Below are positions 51,801-63,657 of a stretch of DNA of 64,000 nucleotides, piece after piece. Origin of the DNA: Stichopus chloronotus (Eukaryota > Echinodermata > Holothuroidea > Aspidochirotida > Stichopodidae). The first letter of the stretch is position 1. Each line of letters opens with the position of its first letter. The DNA lies in NCBI GenBank assembly GCA_021234535.1, contig CM037838.1, positions 8,929,506 through 8,993,505 on the forward strand, given 5' to 3'. A model generated the notes under the pieces. The model did no database searches. It saw only the letters and a list, made by a program, of their open reading frames with translations, and was not told the origin of the DNA. Made by a program: the position numbers and the translations under genes.

Positions 51801-54266
51801 TGTCAGTTAACATGCAGCTGATGACAAACTTGATCACTGAACTTGTAAACCCGTTAAAAGAGAGCATACCTGTAGCCCATTAGAGCTTCACGATATGACG
51901 TACTGTTTAGTCATGTGTCCCGACAATCTCTCCTATATCCTCGAAAATGCTGTCACGGTTCATTTGTGAACCTGGTCGGCCCAAAAGGACAACCGATATA
52001 CCGGCCTAGATGGACCCAAACTTGCCTTCGAGTGATTGTATATGTACGGCCAAGAAATCAGACAGATAAGATTGTGTTTGATGTACAGATTGTCTTTATT
52101 CTTAAATGTTACACCAGAGGTTATTCATGGACAGAGTATGCCGTTCAAGGATCTAAAATGACAGCAACCACTTTGAAAAGCAACGAAAAAAAAAACAATA
52201 AAATTTAGAAATCATGTTTGAAAGTTAATCGTCCTTGCTTATGCTGTTACATAATGAATATACCTTAGAAACCATCCCGAATTAAGTCGTCTCTCCTTGA
52301 TAGGTATCTGGAATTTCAGTATTTAGAGATCGAAGCACTCTTTTACCGTACAAACTGATCCTCTCATATGAGTTAAGTTTTCAGTTGCTTAGATCGACCA
52401 ACGGAATATTTTCACTATTATAGCATACTGTCCGTTGGTTGGTTCAAAGACGCGTGCACGGTTAACAGGTTGACCGTCAGTGAATGAAAACCGTCTGCTA
52501 CACTTTTTGCCCTTATGTTAGAGGAATTTGCATCATATAGCAGGAGTTCATCCCCTGAAAACCGTTCTCTATTTATTTCCCCCAATTGCCTGAATAGTGC
52601 AATTAAAATACGTGCTAAACTTTTAGACATGAACTTTTAATGTTTTTACTCTTTGCTTACCCTAGCAATCACTTCAATTAATTTTATATGTTTCTCCTCA
52701 TTTAAATGATCTCTAATTGCAAGCGCACTTATTTTCACACTTATCTTCAAGTTATTTCCCCCGTGCACCATTTCAATTCATTCACCGGGATCACCTTATA
52801 ACGTTGACGGGCAAAAGAAGATTGGGGAGTTTGCAATTAGCTGCTGCTGCGCTCTTTTTGCACAAATTATTTACAGACGTTTTTATTTCATTTAAGTGAT
52901 TCGAATAGATTTTTCCCTCTGTAACCGAAACATTTGAATTGAATGGAGAAAGAAACAACAAGCCTGAACAACGCTATAACAATGAAGCGGCACCAGCTCA
53001 TGACCTTTAACATTTCGATATGGGCTTTAGACTGAGCTGGTTTTTTTTTTTTTAGAGGTGTAGCTTCGTGCGTGCAATATATTCTTTATGACCAGCCTCA
53101 TAGAGCACCATATTAAAATAAAACATATTATATCGTGTAGGCCAACTGATATCTTGACCTCCATATCAGTAATTGACACTATCAACCCGAATCATGTTTC
53201 CCCTACATTGTGGGCAGTGTATGCATTGAAGCGCACCTGTCTCCCACTCATTCAAATATCACGGTGTCAAGGTTGTATCAGTAGGACCTGGGACAAATCG
53301 TAGGTAATTACGAAACCGATAAAGTTCCTTAAACCGAATACTTTACTACATGTCGACTATCTCGTCATATCTCTCTGTTGATTTTATCAAGATATACTCA
53401 GAAACAAATATTCTTTCGTGTAGGACGAATGACCATTGGTTGTATTTCCTTTTTTTTTTCTTTAAGAAAAAAAATTTTTTCTCTCATATTTTTTAGTGTG
53501 AAAGAGGGTGAGAAGTCCGAATAATAGTTTAAAATCGTTTACTGGACTATATCACTTTCCATAACAGCTATATACCTTACACAGGCCTATATATATTTAG
53601 GCCTACTTACTGTGGGCCGTGTCCACCAAAAATGTCTTACGTGAAGAATGGCAATTAAATTTGTGATGTCAATAGGCCCATCCAATTCACTACAGCACTT
53701 TAACATTATTCAGAACAACTGGAAATCTTTATCTTCTTTTCAGGTGTCCTCAGTCTGCTTTTGAAAACAGCATTTTTTTTTAAAGTCTGTGTATCTTTTA
53801 GATAAATTGTGATGTCTTCAGTGTTACTCGATTTGAGCAATTAAAATACAATTTAACGGCAATATATACCTATGGTAACTACGTGTATACATCATATTTT
53901 GAAGCATGCTGCCCTGATTAGACTTAAAGTAAACTTCCTCTAACACCACTCGTAGTATGGCATTCAGCTATTAATTACATCATGCTCTATACTCAAATCA
54001 AAGCTATCATTTTCGTTTAGTCGACTGTAAGGTGATAGTAAAAAAAAACTTGAACTCTAGGCAAGAATTGCTATTTTAATTTCCTCATTATTCTGTTAAG
54101 ACTTTACTTCTGTCAAATAGTTACTGAGTAATGATGCCATTTTAAGTCATTTCAAAGGAAGCCATGACCAATCACGACTGCCCTTAAAATATTATACAGT
54201 GTGAGGCTGTCACTCATTTTAGGTTTCTTTTGATTGTTTAACTACAAAGGAATTATTTCTTTATTT
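48801..54266. other. Non-coding stretch, about 5.5 kb
   Basis: T/G-rich low-complexity tract at about 49495-49575 (TTTG and TTG variants). Open frames of 91-103 codons (49714-49989, 50400-50711, minus 50757-51050, 51915-52208) show no recognisable domain. Five TAGGCCTA octamers are present, four within 51299-51682. Confidence 0.45.
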
Positions 54267-54286
54267 TGTGTGTGTGTGTGTGTGTG
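54267..54286 (+). repeat. (TG)10 microsatellite
   Basis: Ten uninterrupted TG units. Confidence 0.97.
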
Positions 54287-54460
54287 ACACGTTGATTGGG
54301 ATTTGTTGATTTCGTTACATGTAGACTAAACACAAATATATTATTATGTTTCATAATGCCCACAACAATTCATGCCACCTGTAAATAGATGAATGTTTAC
54401 TTAAGCCGAATGCGCAAATTTTAAATAGTTTCAAGTTTTCAAGCATGAGCACACTTGTGA

Positions 54461-54482
54461 GAGAGAGAGGGGGGGGGGGGGG
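54461..54482 (+). repeat. (GA)n followed by 14-base G run
   Basis: GAGAGAGA leads directly into 14 consecutive G (54469-54482). Purine-only strand, with potential for triplex or G-quadruplex structure. Confidence 0.9.
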
Positions 54483-55740
54483 AAGAGGGCAGATATTTTC
54501 ATTATTCTCAATTTCAGTTTTCCCACTGGGGATAACTAATTGTTTCGAAGTTCTTTTCGGGTCTCCTTTTATGGCCCTCCACTGTTTACAAACCAAACTG
54601 TATTAACTGTCTCTGGGCGATAAAGCAAGGATAGGACGCTTATAAACAGTAAAAAAAGAAAGTGACTTTTCAAATCAAACGTGAAAGCCTATACATCGTT
54701 GATACCCGATATCCGGTAATCGTCAATATCCTTTCAACGTACTACGAATTCATGAACATATTGCAAAGCAAAGATAAGAAAAGCTACGCATATTAACTTG
54801 AAAAAAAAAACAGGTACTGGTATATGCCTCCTCAGTGTACAGGTAAACTGGATAATGAACTGTAGTTCCCATGACATTTATTTTACCACGTGGTCTATGT
54901 ATTGATAAATAGATATTGACCAAAGAAAATAGATAAAATGGCGTAGTCACTGTAACCACTCACACATGCAAACAAATGATGCCTAACACGATATAATAGG
55001 CCACGAGAGGCACCTAGTAAGGCACTACAGCTCTGCTCTCAACATTTTGACTCTTATTCTGTACCTGCCGGCTTTGCTTTAATTCAGTAGATTTATTTCT
55101 TACATAGGCCTTATAGTATATAGATATACAGGTACGGTGTAAGCTCATTTTTCTTTTTCTCTCTTCTGATTTCTTGCCCTTTTTCTTTTATTTCTTACCT
55201 TTTGGTTTTGGGAGTAACTTCTACTTTACTTAAGCCTGTTATGGTTTGTTAGAGCACTTTCTTTCTCTTTATACTATACATATTTAATTCATTATACTAT
55301 AAAAAGTCATAAGCTTCAACATGCAATGTACGTATATCAAGAAGAACCAGATAAATGAAATGAACTTTGCGGTATGTAATGCATGTACGGCACGAGCATT
55401 TGTTCGTTCGATATCTGACTACATCTTTAAGTTGGGGAAAACAGAAGTAACTGCAACCGTTTGATTTTTTTTTTCAAATAACCTGATAATTTTCAGGGAA
55501 AACTATATCCCAGTGTTTAGCTGTTTGCGAATTAGATTGTCCTGCAATTTGGATTTGTGTTACGCGGTTTCACAAGAACACCTTTTGCCATGCAGAATTT
55601 GGACTTCACTTATTGTTCCATGAGGTCATTCTCATTTATCTAATCTCTGACATTGACGCGTACAACTCAATGACTGCCAAGGTTTTATCTCCAAACTGTT
55701 GATCCCGTGTTCTTTACAGATTTTCAAGAAATGGAGTGGA
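54483..55740. other. Non-coding stretch, no feature seen
   Basis: No gene-like frame. T- and CT-rich patches near 55149-55200. Confidence 0.55.
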
Positions 55741-55983
55741 GGGGGGGGGGGGGGGGGGTGGAGGAATTACGCTAGTGAAACGCTAAGGGATCGCCGGGGA
55801 GGTGTTTTGGAGGGAGGGTTAATTCATACTCACTCCTCCCGCCCAGAAATATTTTATAAAATGAGATGCTAAATGACCCAAAATTGTGCCTCTTAAAGAC
55901 GATTTCTTGCTCTTTTTGGCATCAGCCTTTCGCCAACATTTTGTTTCTACCGAGAAGAGTTTGCTTACCCCCCCCCCCCCCCC
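55741..55983. repeat. G18 and C16 runs in opposite sense flanking about 210 bp
   Basis: Eighteen G at 55741-55758 and sixteen C at 55968-55983 form an inverted homopolymer pair. The G run is preceded by TGGAGTGGA and the C run is followed by TTTTAGGAGG. A minus-strand frame of 74 codons reads the C run as glycines and is not a gene. The block may be a dispersed element with G/C-rich ends, but no second copy was seen in the window. Confidence 0.7.
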
Positions 55984-57918
55984 TTTTAGGAGGCGGGTAG
56001 GTCGCGATTTCAAGGGGCGGCAAACGATGAATGGACTGAACAAATAATTCTGAGTCCCTGGAATATTTCACAAGTAGTTCCTCTGTGATTTAACCCGGAG
56101 ACCTAGTGATTCCAAAACGGACACTCAAACCACCATGTGCGGATATTAATACCCGTTTTTACAGTTAGGTATCTGACTAAATCTCTAGTCTGACTACACT
56201 ACAGACATTGCCTGTCTCTTCGGTGTGGGGAATACCTATCTTATGTTGGCCTCGAGGTTACTTTCAGCCTCTACCACCCCGACCCCACCAGTTATAAATT
56301 TCCTGTATGCCATCAAATCCAAATCATCTCATGTGAGAAAGGATTCTACATGCACTAACTTCGTTGAAAGCTGAACACACCGACAAACTCAACCGATTTA
56401 ACGCTATGAAGTGGTTCCGTTTAAAGCCACCTCTAAGACTATACTTGAAAACAGTTGTTGGATTTTCTTCTCGTCGTTTGAAAAGAATGGATAATAATTC
56501 CATCATGTGTACATCACGTTCGTTCAAAAGTTACATCATATATACCAACTTAGGCAAAAATTGAATTGCATTTTGACTTATCATCTCCATTCGACGTGAA
56601 GTATTTCCTGTGGCACTCTCAACACTTGAGAAATTTTGATGGATCGCAAATGCCGTCATTGAATAACTGCTATTTTGAAAGAAAGAAGGTAACTGAAGAA
56701 AGTGTTCATCTATTACGCAACCTCCGCGAAATCTCCGTTGCTTAACCTGACTGTATTATAAGGTAGAACAATAAGAGGGAAACCCTCCTGATGATGTGAC
56801 ATTACTGGGAACACTAGGATAGCTTAGTCGGGAGGATACCTTCACAGTCTTTCCCTTATGATATACAGTTCTCACAATCAACGCACAAAGACAACTGGTA
56901 GGAAGCTTCAAATGGTAGGAAGCTATTGGCAACAAGTCTACAATTGGGAAAGCAAATTCTCCTAAGAACGGTTGACAAAACTCCAATAGATGCAAGGCTG
57001 GGAATAAGATCGCGAGCACCGAGCAAAGTAAAAAATACGCCTCCACTCGTTGTACAGCCAGTACTCACATTATATCGTAAAGGTTTATGTGTTATGGAGC
57101 CTGACATTCTTTAATCCTGGCATTATGGGTCTGGTTGCCACATCATATTTTATCATGCAGAAACGGTTTTCTCGAGACATGATTTTGACACAAAACGATC
57201 ATTCTGGGAAGACGAGATGCGTCTAATAACTGGTTCATATGTTGACAATGGCGGTATAGCAGTGATTTGACTGTACATATCATTTGTACCAAAAAAGTAA
57301 TCAAACGTAACTTTTTTTTCCATTGTAATACCTTTTCCTCATTAAACCACATTTTTTAGAGAACATTTGGACTACGAGACTTATCCGCTAGTATGTAAGC
57401 TGAAGTGTCAAGTTTGCTGTGTCACGGACAGACGAAAATATAAAAAAAAAGCTCTGAATTTGAGAATAACGAAGGGAAACGGAGATTACTTAAAAACACA
57501 TTTGCATCTTTGATGAAGTGAATGAATAAAAATGAAGTGAAAGAATAAAATGTGAGGAAACAAAAACTGAACCTAAACCTGCCCTGAAACCATCGACCAG
57601 TTGTATTCAGTGCATGGGGATGTAGAAGGGCGTATGGAGCCTAACTTCATGGCCATGCAATGGAAATACACTTTTTTTAGTTTTGATTGACTGTTATCAC
57701 GGAATGTGAACACTGAAATGACGATACATCGTGCAAAAGTCGTCGAATGTTTGTGTTTCAAACCTACCAGGGAAAAAATAGCGAAATTTGACGGTTAATG
57801 TAAGTCACCGTGCCTTCCTTTCAAGCTTTCCTATCGAAATTCATCATCAAACAGTTAGTGAGACATGAAATGAGAGCAAAAACAAATTTGTAGCGAACAG
57901 TTCCCATCTAAAAGTTGA
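55984..57918. other. Non-coding stretch
   Basis: Overlapping frames of 62-96 codons at 56756-57114 on both strands are unremarkable. Minor direct repeats: GGTAGGAAGCT near 56898 and 56914, and ATGAAGTGAAWGAATAAAA near 57513 and 57532. Confidence 0.5.
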
Positions 57919-58806
57919 TCTATTTATTTATTTATCTTTTTATTTATTTTATTTAAACCTTGTTTTAAGGGAGTAGTTCGTTTAGCAATGGCTAATCCGA
58001 GGCTAATTAAGTAAATATAAACAGTATAGAAAGTATACCATAAAAGAAAGAAAAGGTGTAAAACTCTTTACAAATTAATAAACTTTAAAAATGTGAGATA
58101 AACCATGGCAACATTTTGAGAACTGGGAACTAAGATGATGAACTACGATGAACTAAGATTATTGAAACTCATTACAAACTCCTTTACAGATCAATAAGTT
58201 AGAGATAGAACACGTTTTAATGAATTAAGTGAATTTAAGACTTGAGCACTAACATACATAAAAAATACAAACGAAATAAGATGAGGTTGTATAAAATCTT
58301 TGATAGGACGATTAAAAGTAGTTCTTCGACGGTGCATATAAGGTAAAATATATCCATTAAAATGCACAATACAAGTTGGTATATCAATACATGGCTTGAT
58401 TCTTCTTAAAAGTGCTAGGCTCGAGCTAACGGTCTTGCACACACGATTTATTTTTTCGTCCCATGTGAGATTTGGGTCAATCCAGACTCCCAGTAGTTTT
58501 CCATATTAGTATTGTCTAATCTTTGGTCATTCATATGTAAATGTAAAATATCATCATCTGAAAGAGTGACTTGTCTTTATTTAGAACCTACTGACATATT
58601 TTTTTTTGTTTTGTCTGTGTTAATGATCATTTTTAATTATCATCACACCGGCTATGAATATTCATGGCTTCATTTAATGTCATTGAAAGTTCCTTTGTCG
58701 TCTTGTAATAAACATGAAAAGTGGTATACTCAGCATAGGTATCAGAGGAGCAGTGAGAAAGACATAAATTGATATCATTAATGTATATGAAAAACAATAG
58801 TGGACC
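57919..58806 (-). mobile_element. 5'-truncated LINE with TAAA-type 3' tail
   Basis: On the minus strand, from 58806 downward, translation gives GPLLFFIYINDI, then the catalytic-box region TYAEYTTFHV (58726-58740), then TDKTK. It continues with LLGVWIDPNLTWDEKINRV and VSSSLALLRRIKPCIDIPT up to NGYILPYM. These are, in order, palm and thumb blocks of a non-LTR retrotransposon reverse transcriptase. The Y-A-D-D box has become YAEY, so both catalytic aspartates are lost, and at least two frameshifts are present. The segment continues to 57919, where the minus strand ends in AACAAGGTTTAAATAAA then TAAA repeats, the simple-repeat 3' tail of CR1/L2-like LINEs. The usual C-terminal W-N-S-L-P block is not found, so an internal deletion is likely. 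Confidence 0.88.
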
Positions 58807-61645
58807 TATTATCACTAAGTTATCCATCACATAAATTTGAATGAAAGCGTTAAGATTCGCACATTGCATACGATTATGCCATTCCAATAATCGAGTCTGT
58901 AACACAGAAAGGTTCGAGAATAGTAAATAGATGGCGTCATTCTAAAATAGTATCTATGACAACTCATTTGAAATAGAATAGTATCCCGGAAGTTTTATGG
59001 CTTCAATTGCACCATGAGAGTATTTCTCCGGCACTGAGACATTTTATGTTCCCATGTAAATTCCTCAGTTAAACTGAGAAACAATTGAAACTTTCGAACA
59101 TGACCTGGAATGTTATGCTGTAAAGGTCTGCTAACGTAATTATTCTAGTTATTTGGAACTAGTGTGTTTTACAACAAACTTAATTGCTCTTAATCACAAC
59201 ATACAGGGTAAGCCCCACTAACGAATATGATGTCACTATTGAAAGTCATCGGGGTTTGCTTATTTAAGTTTGAAGCGATTGCATGCGTGTACAAAAAAAA
59301 TAAAAACATTAGAATTCCACGTCCAAAATTTTAGTACGTCTTTTTTATCGTAGGACTCAGGAAATCGGGGAAAGTAAATGTGGGTTCCAGGGAACAAATT
59401 TCATCATATGATTTCAATTTCTTATAACATAAGATGTTAAATAGGAAAATGTAGTTGGTTGACAGTTTCATGGTATCATGTGAAACTTTGAAACTTGATG
59501 CTAGAAATAAATTACAACGCTACTTAAATTCAATTTCAGAAGTTGAATTTTACGATGAACGAATACAACGTAAGCGCCCTCAATTTCGCCTTTTTTTTTT
59601 CACTTGATGAACACACGACAATACACAAAGTCAACAGTCTTTCTTGCATTCCTTTCTATTAATTACAAAAAGTTACGTGTGAGTGGAACGTAGGACCATA
59701 TCAAGTGTAACATTAAAAACTGTTAAAAAACTTTGTTACTGCAAGATTTCGTGTCTACAGCATTTCGTAAGGAATGTCTAGAAGGATGAGATGGGGGGGG
59801 GGGGGGGGTGCGTTTCCTCCCGGGTATAACTTGAGTTACGTTGGAAAAATCTTCAATCTGAGATTCTCAACCTAAGTTTTCTTTTTTCTTCCTTGTTTTG
59901 TTTTAGGTTTATCTGTATTTATAGTGCACCTGTTGCGAGAGGAGATATATTTAGTAATAATGTACAGTCTTTAAGTCCGTCGCCACTTCGACCAAAGAAA
60001 GATCATCGACTTGCCTCAAGGTTACCGAAATGAAATAGTGTCAAGCAATTGTAATAAACCTTTGTTTTTCTTTGAAATTGATGTCCTCATTTAGCCTTAA
60101 AATTTCACACCGTAGTTAATATGTAAATTGGGTATGTTGTAGATGTGAAGGTCACTTCTCTTAAACTTACGTAATGATTCTTTAAAGACAATCAAGATTG
60201 TAAGGAAAAAAAGATATTCATGTACTAAGATGTGTCTGGGTGACATCACAAGTTTCTCATTAAGCATTTATATTCTGAAGTATAGATATTTCTTTAACAA
60301 CTCATGCATAATTTCCGAATGAAACTTGCTCTTGAGATACAATTATTAAGAAAATGTAAATTTTCAAAGAAAATATCAGTTCATTATGAAATGTCAATTT
60401 CCTTCAGTGGCCAATCCCTTTAAGGCTAACCGTAAGTGATGTGGTAGGATGTAAAAAGGCAAAAACAGGAAAGTTATAATCAAAGATCAAAAGGTAGGAA
60501 ATAAGAATTCAAGGCAACACAACGTGTACTAGACATAGAAAAATCAAAGCAAAAAGTAGCAAATAGCAAACGTAGTTAAAGATTACAAAAAAGAAAAATC
60601 ATAACGTTATATTGCTATTATTATTCATCTCTTACGCCTGTTAATATTTCTAGTACATTTATTTAATCGTATAATCATGTTTGAAATAGAACGAAATAAA
60701 GCTCAAAGCACTGTTTATTTGTTGGTCTTTTATTTCTTTGTTTCACTTGTCATAAAGGATATTCAAAATTTACGTACAAAATTTACATATACAGATTACA
60801 GAACACAAATTTATATACAAAACTTTTGCAAAAAAAAATGTATACAATACACAAGAAGGAACACTACGAAACAGAATGTGTCGAGACAAAAGAAAAAAGG
60901 AACCAGATGAAGCAAGAAAGCGTTTCTAAATCTGGCCTTGTTAAATAGCCTGTGCATTTATATGATTACATTTTGCATATTTCTTTCCAATGTTTTTTTT
61001 TCACTGTAATGCAAGGCTTGGAGAAATAACACAAATATAGGTATATGCCTGCATCATGTATATATGTGTTCTCCAAATATTACAAGACCGTTTTGAAGAG
61101 ATGCATTCCCTGGCATAATGGAATGAAATTGATATTCTCTGCTGCATCAACGGCTATCATAATATGAGAATTTGAAGTTAAATTTTAAAAAATCATAATT
61201 CATTATCAGTAAGCTAGAATAGGAGGAACTTGGGTTGATTATACTAAGGTCGTTCACCATTTACCATCACTGAAATCGATTGTTTCATCGGGTGAAGTGT
61301 TTTTGTCCGTTGTCGCATGCATATTTCGACGAATTATCATAGAATGCATGGAGGCAGATTTCCCCTTTAACAACAGTTTTACGCAAGTGACAATTGAGAT
61401 CAGAAGCCTGACGTGGAAGGGGGTGGGGTGGAGTTTTTTAATGCCTCAAAATTAGTATCTTACAGGGCAAAATGATTGTTTTGAAATGTGAGGAAGGGAC
61501 ACAAACTTTTCATGGTAGTAGTGTGATTTATATCCAGCTCATGTTTTGCTTCTGACATTATATCGCTTCTGAAGTATGTAAACAGTTGGGGTCTCATTGT
61601 TATATACCTGGTTTGTGTTTTATTAGCCTATCTATGCACGTCAAA
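58807..61645. other. Non-coding stretch
   Basis: Contains a 16-base G run (59793-59808), and CCAATCCCTTTAA at about 60411-60423, which looks like a lone right end of a TTAAAGGG-type inverted-repeat element with no left end found. No gene-like frame: 60677-60910 is lysine/asparagine-rich and low complexity. Confidence 0.45.
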
Positions 61646-61729
61646 TTTTCACCGTAGACTAATGTAAGCTGTCGCTGGTTCACATCATGATGTGAACCAA
61701 CAACAGATAGCATTAGTGTACAGTGAAAA
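61646..61729. repeat. Spacerless 84-bp near-palindrome
   Basis: The left arm 61646-61687 and right arm 61688-61729 are exactly 42 bases each, and 35 of 42 positions are complementary. The central 24 bases (TGGTTCACATCA and its reverse complement) are perfect. Three of the seven mismatches are C opposite A on the plus strand, which would be G-U wobble pairs in a minus-strand transcript. The symmetry does not continue outside the arms. It could be a hairpin RNA source, a miniature snap-back element, or an old inverted duplication. Confidence 0.85.
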
Positions 61730-62591
61730 CGGAGTCATTCCGTTACAGGTAATTGTTACAGTTTTGGTTTGCAGTGGGTCCTAAAATAGCAAAGATGAAT
61801 TGCGCCCTCGACAGTCAATTTTCTTTCTTCACAGAAGACTGCTTTCACTAGCCCATTGTAAATCTGATTCCTACTGAAAAGGGGATAAATCGCGAAATAT
61901 TATGACAACCTAAAGAATATTTTGTTTCATCATCATGAATGATCTCAATCTTTTTTTTTTATTTTCTTGCCCTCCATCAGGAAGATGGTTTATACGGAGG
62001 GGCTCATTCAGCTGTTTTGTGAAATTCCCTCAATTTTTACTCAATCTGTCAAGTTTACTTTGCATACTAATAACAAATGGTCAAAGTAAGAGAATCCTCA
62101 TGTGTCGGCATGCAAATGAATATTAGTGATAGCGATTCAAGTTAGAGTCACCCAACACTTTTTTCGTTGTTATGATTGTGCGGTGTAAAAGAAAACGGTA
62201 GCCGTTATTGAACAAACTTCTGGGTAAAACCACGACCACACGGAGTGCGAGTACCATGTGTCATGTGTTTAGCTACCGAAAGGTTGAAAGCAGTGATATT
62301 GTAATTATAATGATAGTAAAAGGTTACTAGCAGGTATGTTGGATGTGTGGGGGATCCATATAAAAGTTCTATACCACATTACCAATTGTCACCAGTTCAT
62401 GGCTGGGTAGGTCTGTACCTGAGGTATCGCTTAGACTGTAGGGCAGAAAAGATAAACGTCAAATCTAGCCAAATGGCTTCACAAGTAATTTTTTTGACGA
62501 CGATGAATGGCGTTGGTTCAGATGCAGTATAGAGAACTGCTTTAAGGAGTCTCCACCGTAGAAAACTGTGCAGGCTCAGGTGACAAAGAAG
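61730..62591. other. Non-coding stretch, no feature seen
   Basis: T run near 61951-61961. Frames of 61-63 codons without motif. Confidence 0.55.
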
Positions 62592-62937
62592 TTATAGGGA
62601 AATAGGGCGTTTGGAATGTACCAGCATGGCATACGAAGAAAATAAATATTAAACCATTCAGTCTCCTCCAGAAACATATGCAAAAGCTGCATCTCCTCAA
62701 AACAGTATGCGTGTCATGATGAGTAACAGAAGATGCATCATTTGAATTTTGAAAAGTTTGGGTGAACAAATTATTGTTGAGCAACAAATAACTGATTTTT
62801 ATCTGTGAGAAAGTTATTTCTTGAAAAGAACACTACTGGCCTTCCTTATTGTGAATAATCTATCGTTCTATGTGCACAAACATTGGTTTTAAATATATGG
62901 TTGTATTCTGTAAAATAAAAGCCCTATTTCCCTTTAA
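62592..62937 (+). mobile_element. Inverted-repeat transposon, family A copy 2 (best ends)
   Basis: 346 bp starting TTATAGGGAAATAGGGCG and ending GCCCTATTTCCCTTTAA. The reverse complement of the end, TTAAAGGGAAATAGGGC, matches the start at 16 of 17 positions. The interior matches 13431-13782 over its full length and, inverted, 38957-39190. No transposase frame is present: the 81-codon minus-strand frame inside is not shared in open form by the other copies. This copy defines the family's terminal inverted repeat. Confidence 0.82.
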
Positions 62938-63387
62938 GTCCACTTTGGTATGTTGCTTAAAAAATAATCACAAATGCAAGACATCGCCCCTCTCTTCTTT
63001 CTTCTTCTTCTTCTTTCGGTTTTCAATTCTTTCTTTCTTACTGCCCATCTCCATGTTCTAAAATCTTGAATGAGATTTTTAATCACATACAAGTTTCACA
63101 AATTAATAATCATATCCTCTAACCATGTAGAAATAGAGCTACATAGTAGGGGGGGGGGGGGTTCGATCAATTCTCAAGAATTTTCTAAGATTGAGGGTAG
63201 AAATGATATCGATAATGGTATTTCATTTTTTTTTTCTTTAAATTTGCGGGCGACAACAAACTACGATAAAATTTCTTCTGAGAGTTATGTTATTTACTTT
63301 GGAAGAGACTTGGAAAGTTTATTAGTTGGTTTCAGCATTGGCAAACACTTTTCAATGCCTTTCGTTGATAAGCATAATTCTTGTTAG
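62938..63387. other. Non-coding stretch with CTT and G runs
   Basis: Contains a (CTT)n tract at about 62995-63018 and a 13-base G run at 63149-63161. A 105-codon plus frame (63070-63387) crosses the G run (read as glycines) and is not credible as a gene. Confidence 0.55.
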
Positions 63388-63657
63388 AAGCTGGTGAAAT
63401 GCTTTTCTAGGCTTGATGTGAGACAGTTTATAGAGTTGTCAATGAGTGGAATGGTCTGCCTGATTGGGTTGTAAATTCCACTTCAGTAGATAGCTTCAGA
63501 GGCTACATTGATAAGCCTTTTATTGTGACTGTGGCAGAATCTGATTATCCTGGGCTATGTTGGATATTAGTTTGGTTAGGTTTTATTTATTTATTTATTT
63601 TTTTTGTGGGGGGTCTGGATTACAGGGCATCTTATGGGGCTTTTGCCCTCCTTTGCC
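63388..63657 (+). mobile_element. LINE relic: C-terminus and 3' end
   Basis: Plus-strand translation gives KLVKCFSRLDVRQF and then, after a frame change near 63430, RVVNEWNGLPDWVVNSTSV followed by DSFRGYIDK. This is the typical R-L-D-V-R ... S-Q-R-V-V-N-x-W-N-x-L-P ... S-V-x-S-F-K-x-x-L-D-K ending of Jockey/CR1-like LINE reverse-transcriptase proteins. The second frame stays open to a stop at about 63660 across a (TTTA)n tract. The upstream reverse-transcriptase core is missing, so it is a 5'-truncated dead copy. Confidence 0.85.

Noticed and set aside
51915..52208. 97-codon frame with some protein-like runs
   Set aside because: Ends in a lysine/asparagine low-complexity tail and shows no domain. 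Evidence is too weak for a gene call.
63070..63387. 105-codon frame just upstream of the LINE tail
   Set aside because: Crosses a 13-base G run read as glycines and lacks any reverse-transcriptase block, so it is not the missing part of the LINE.
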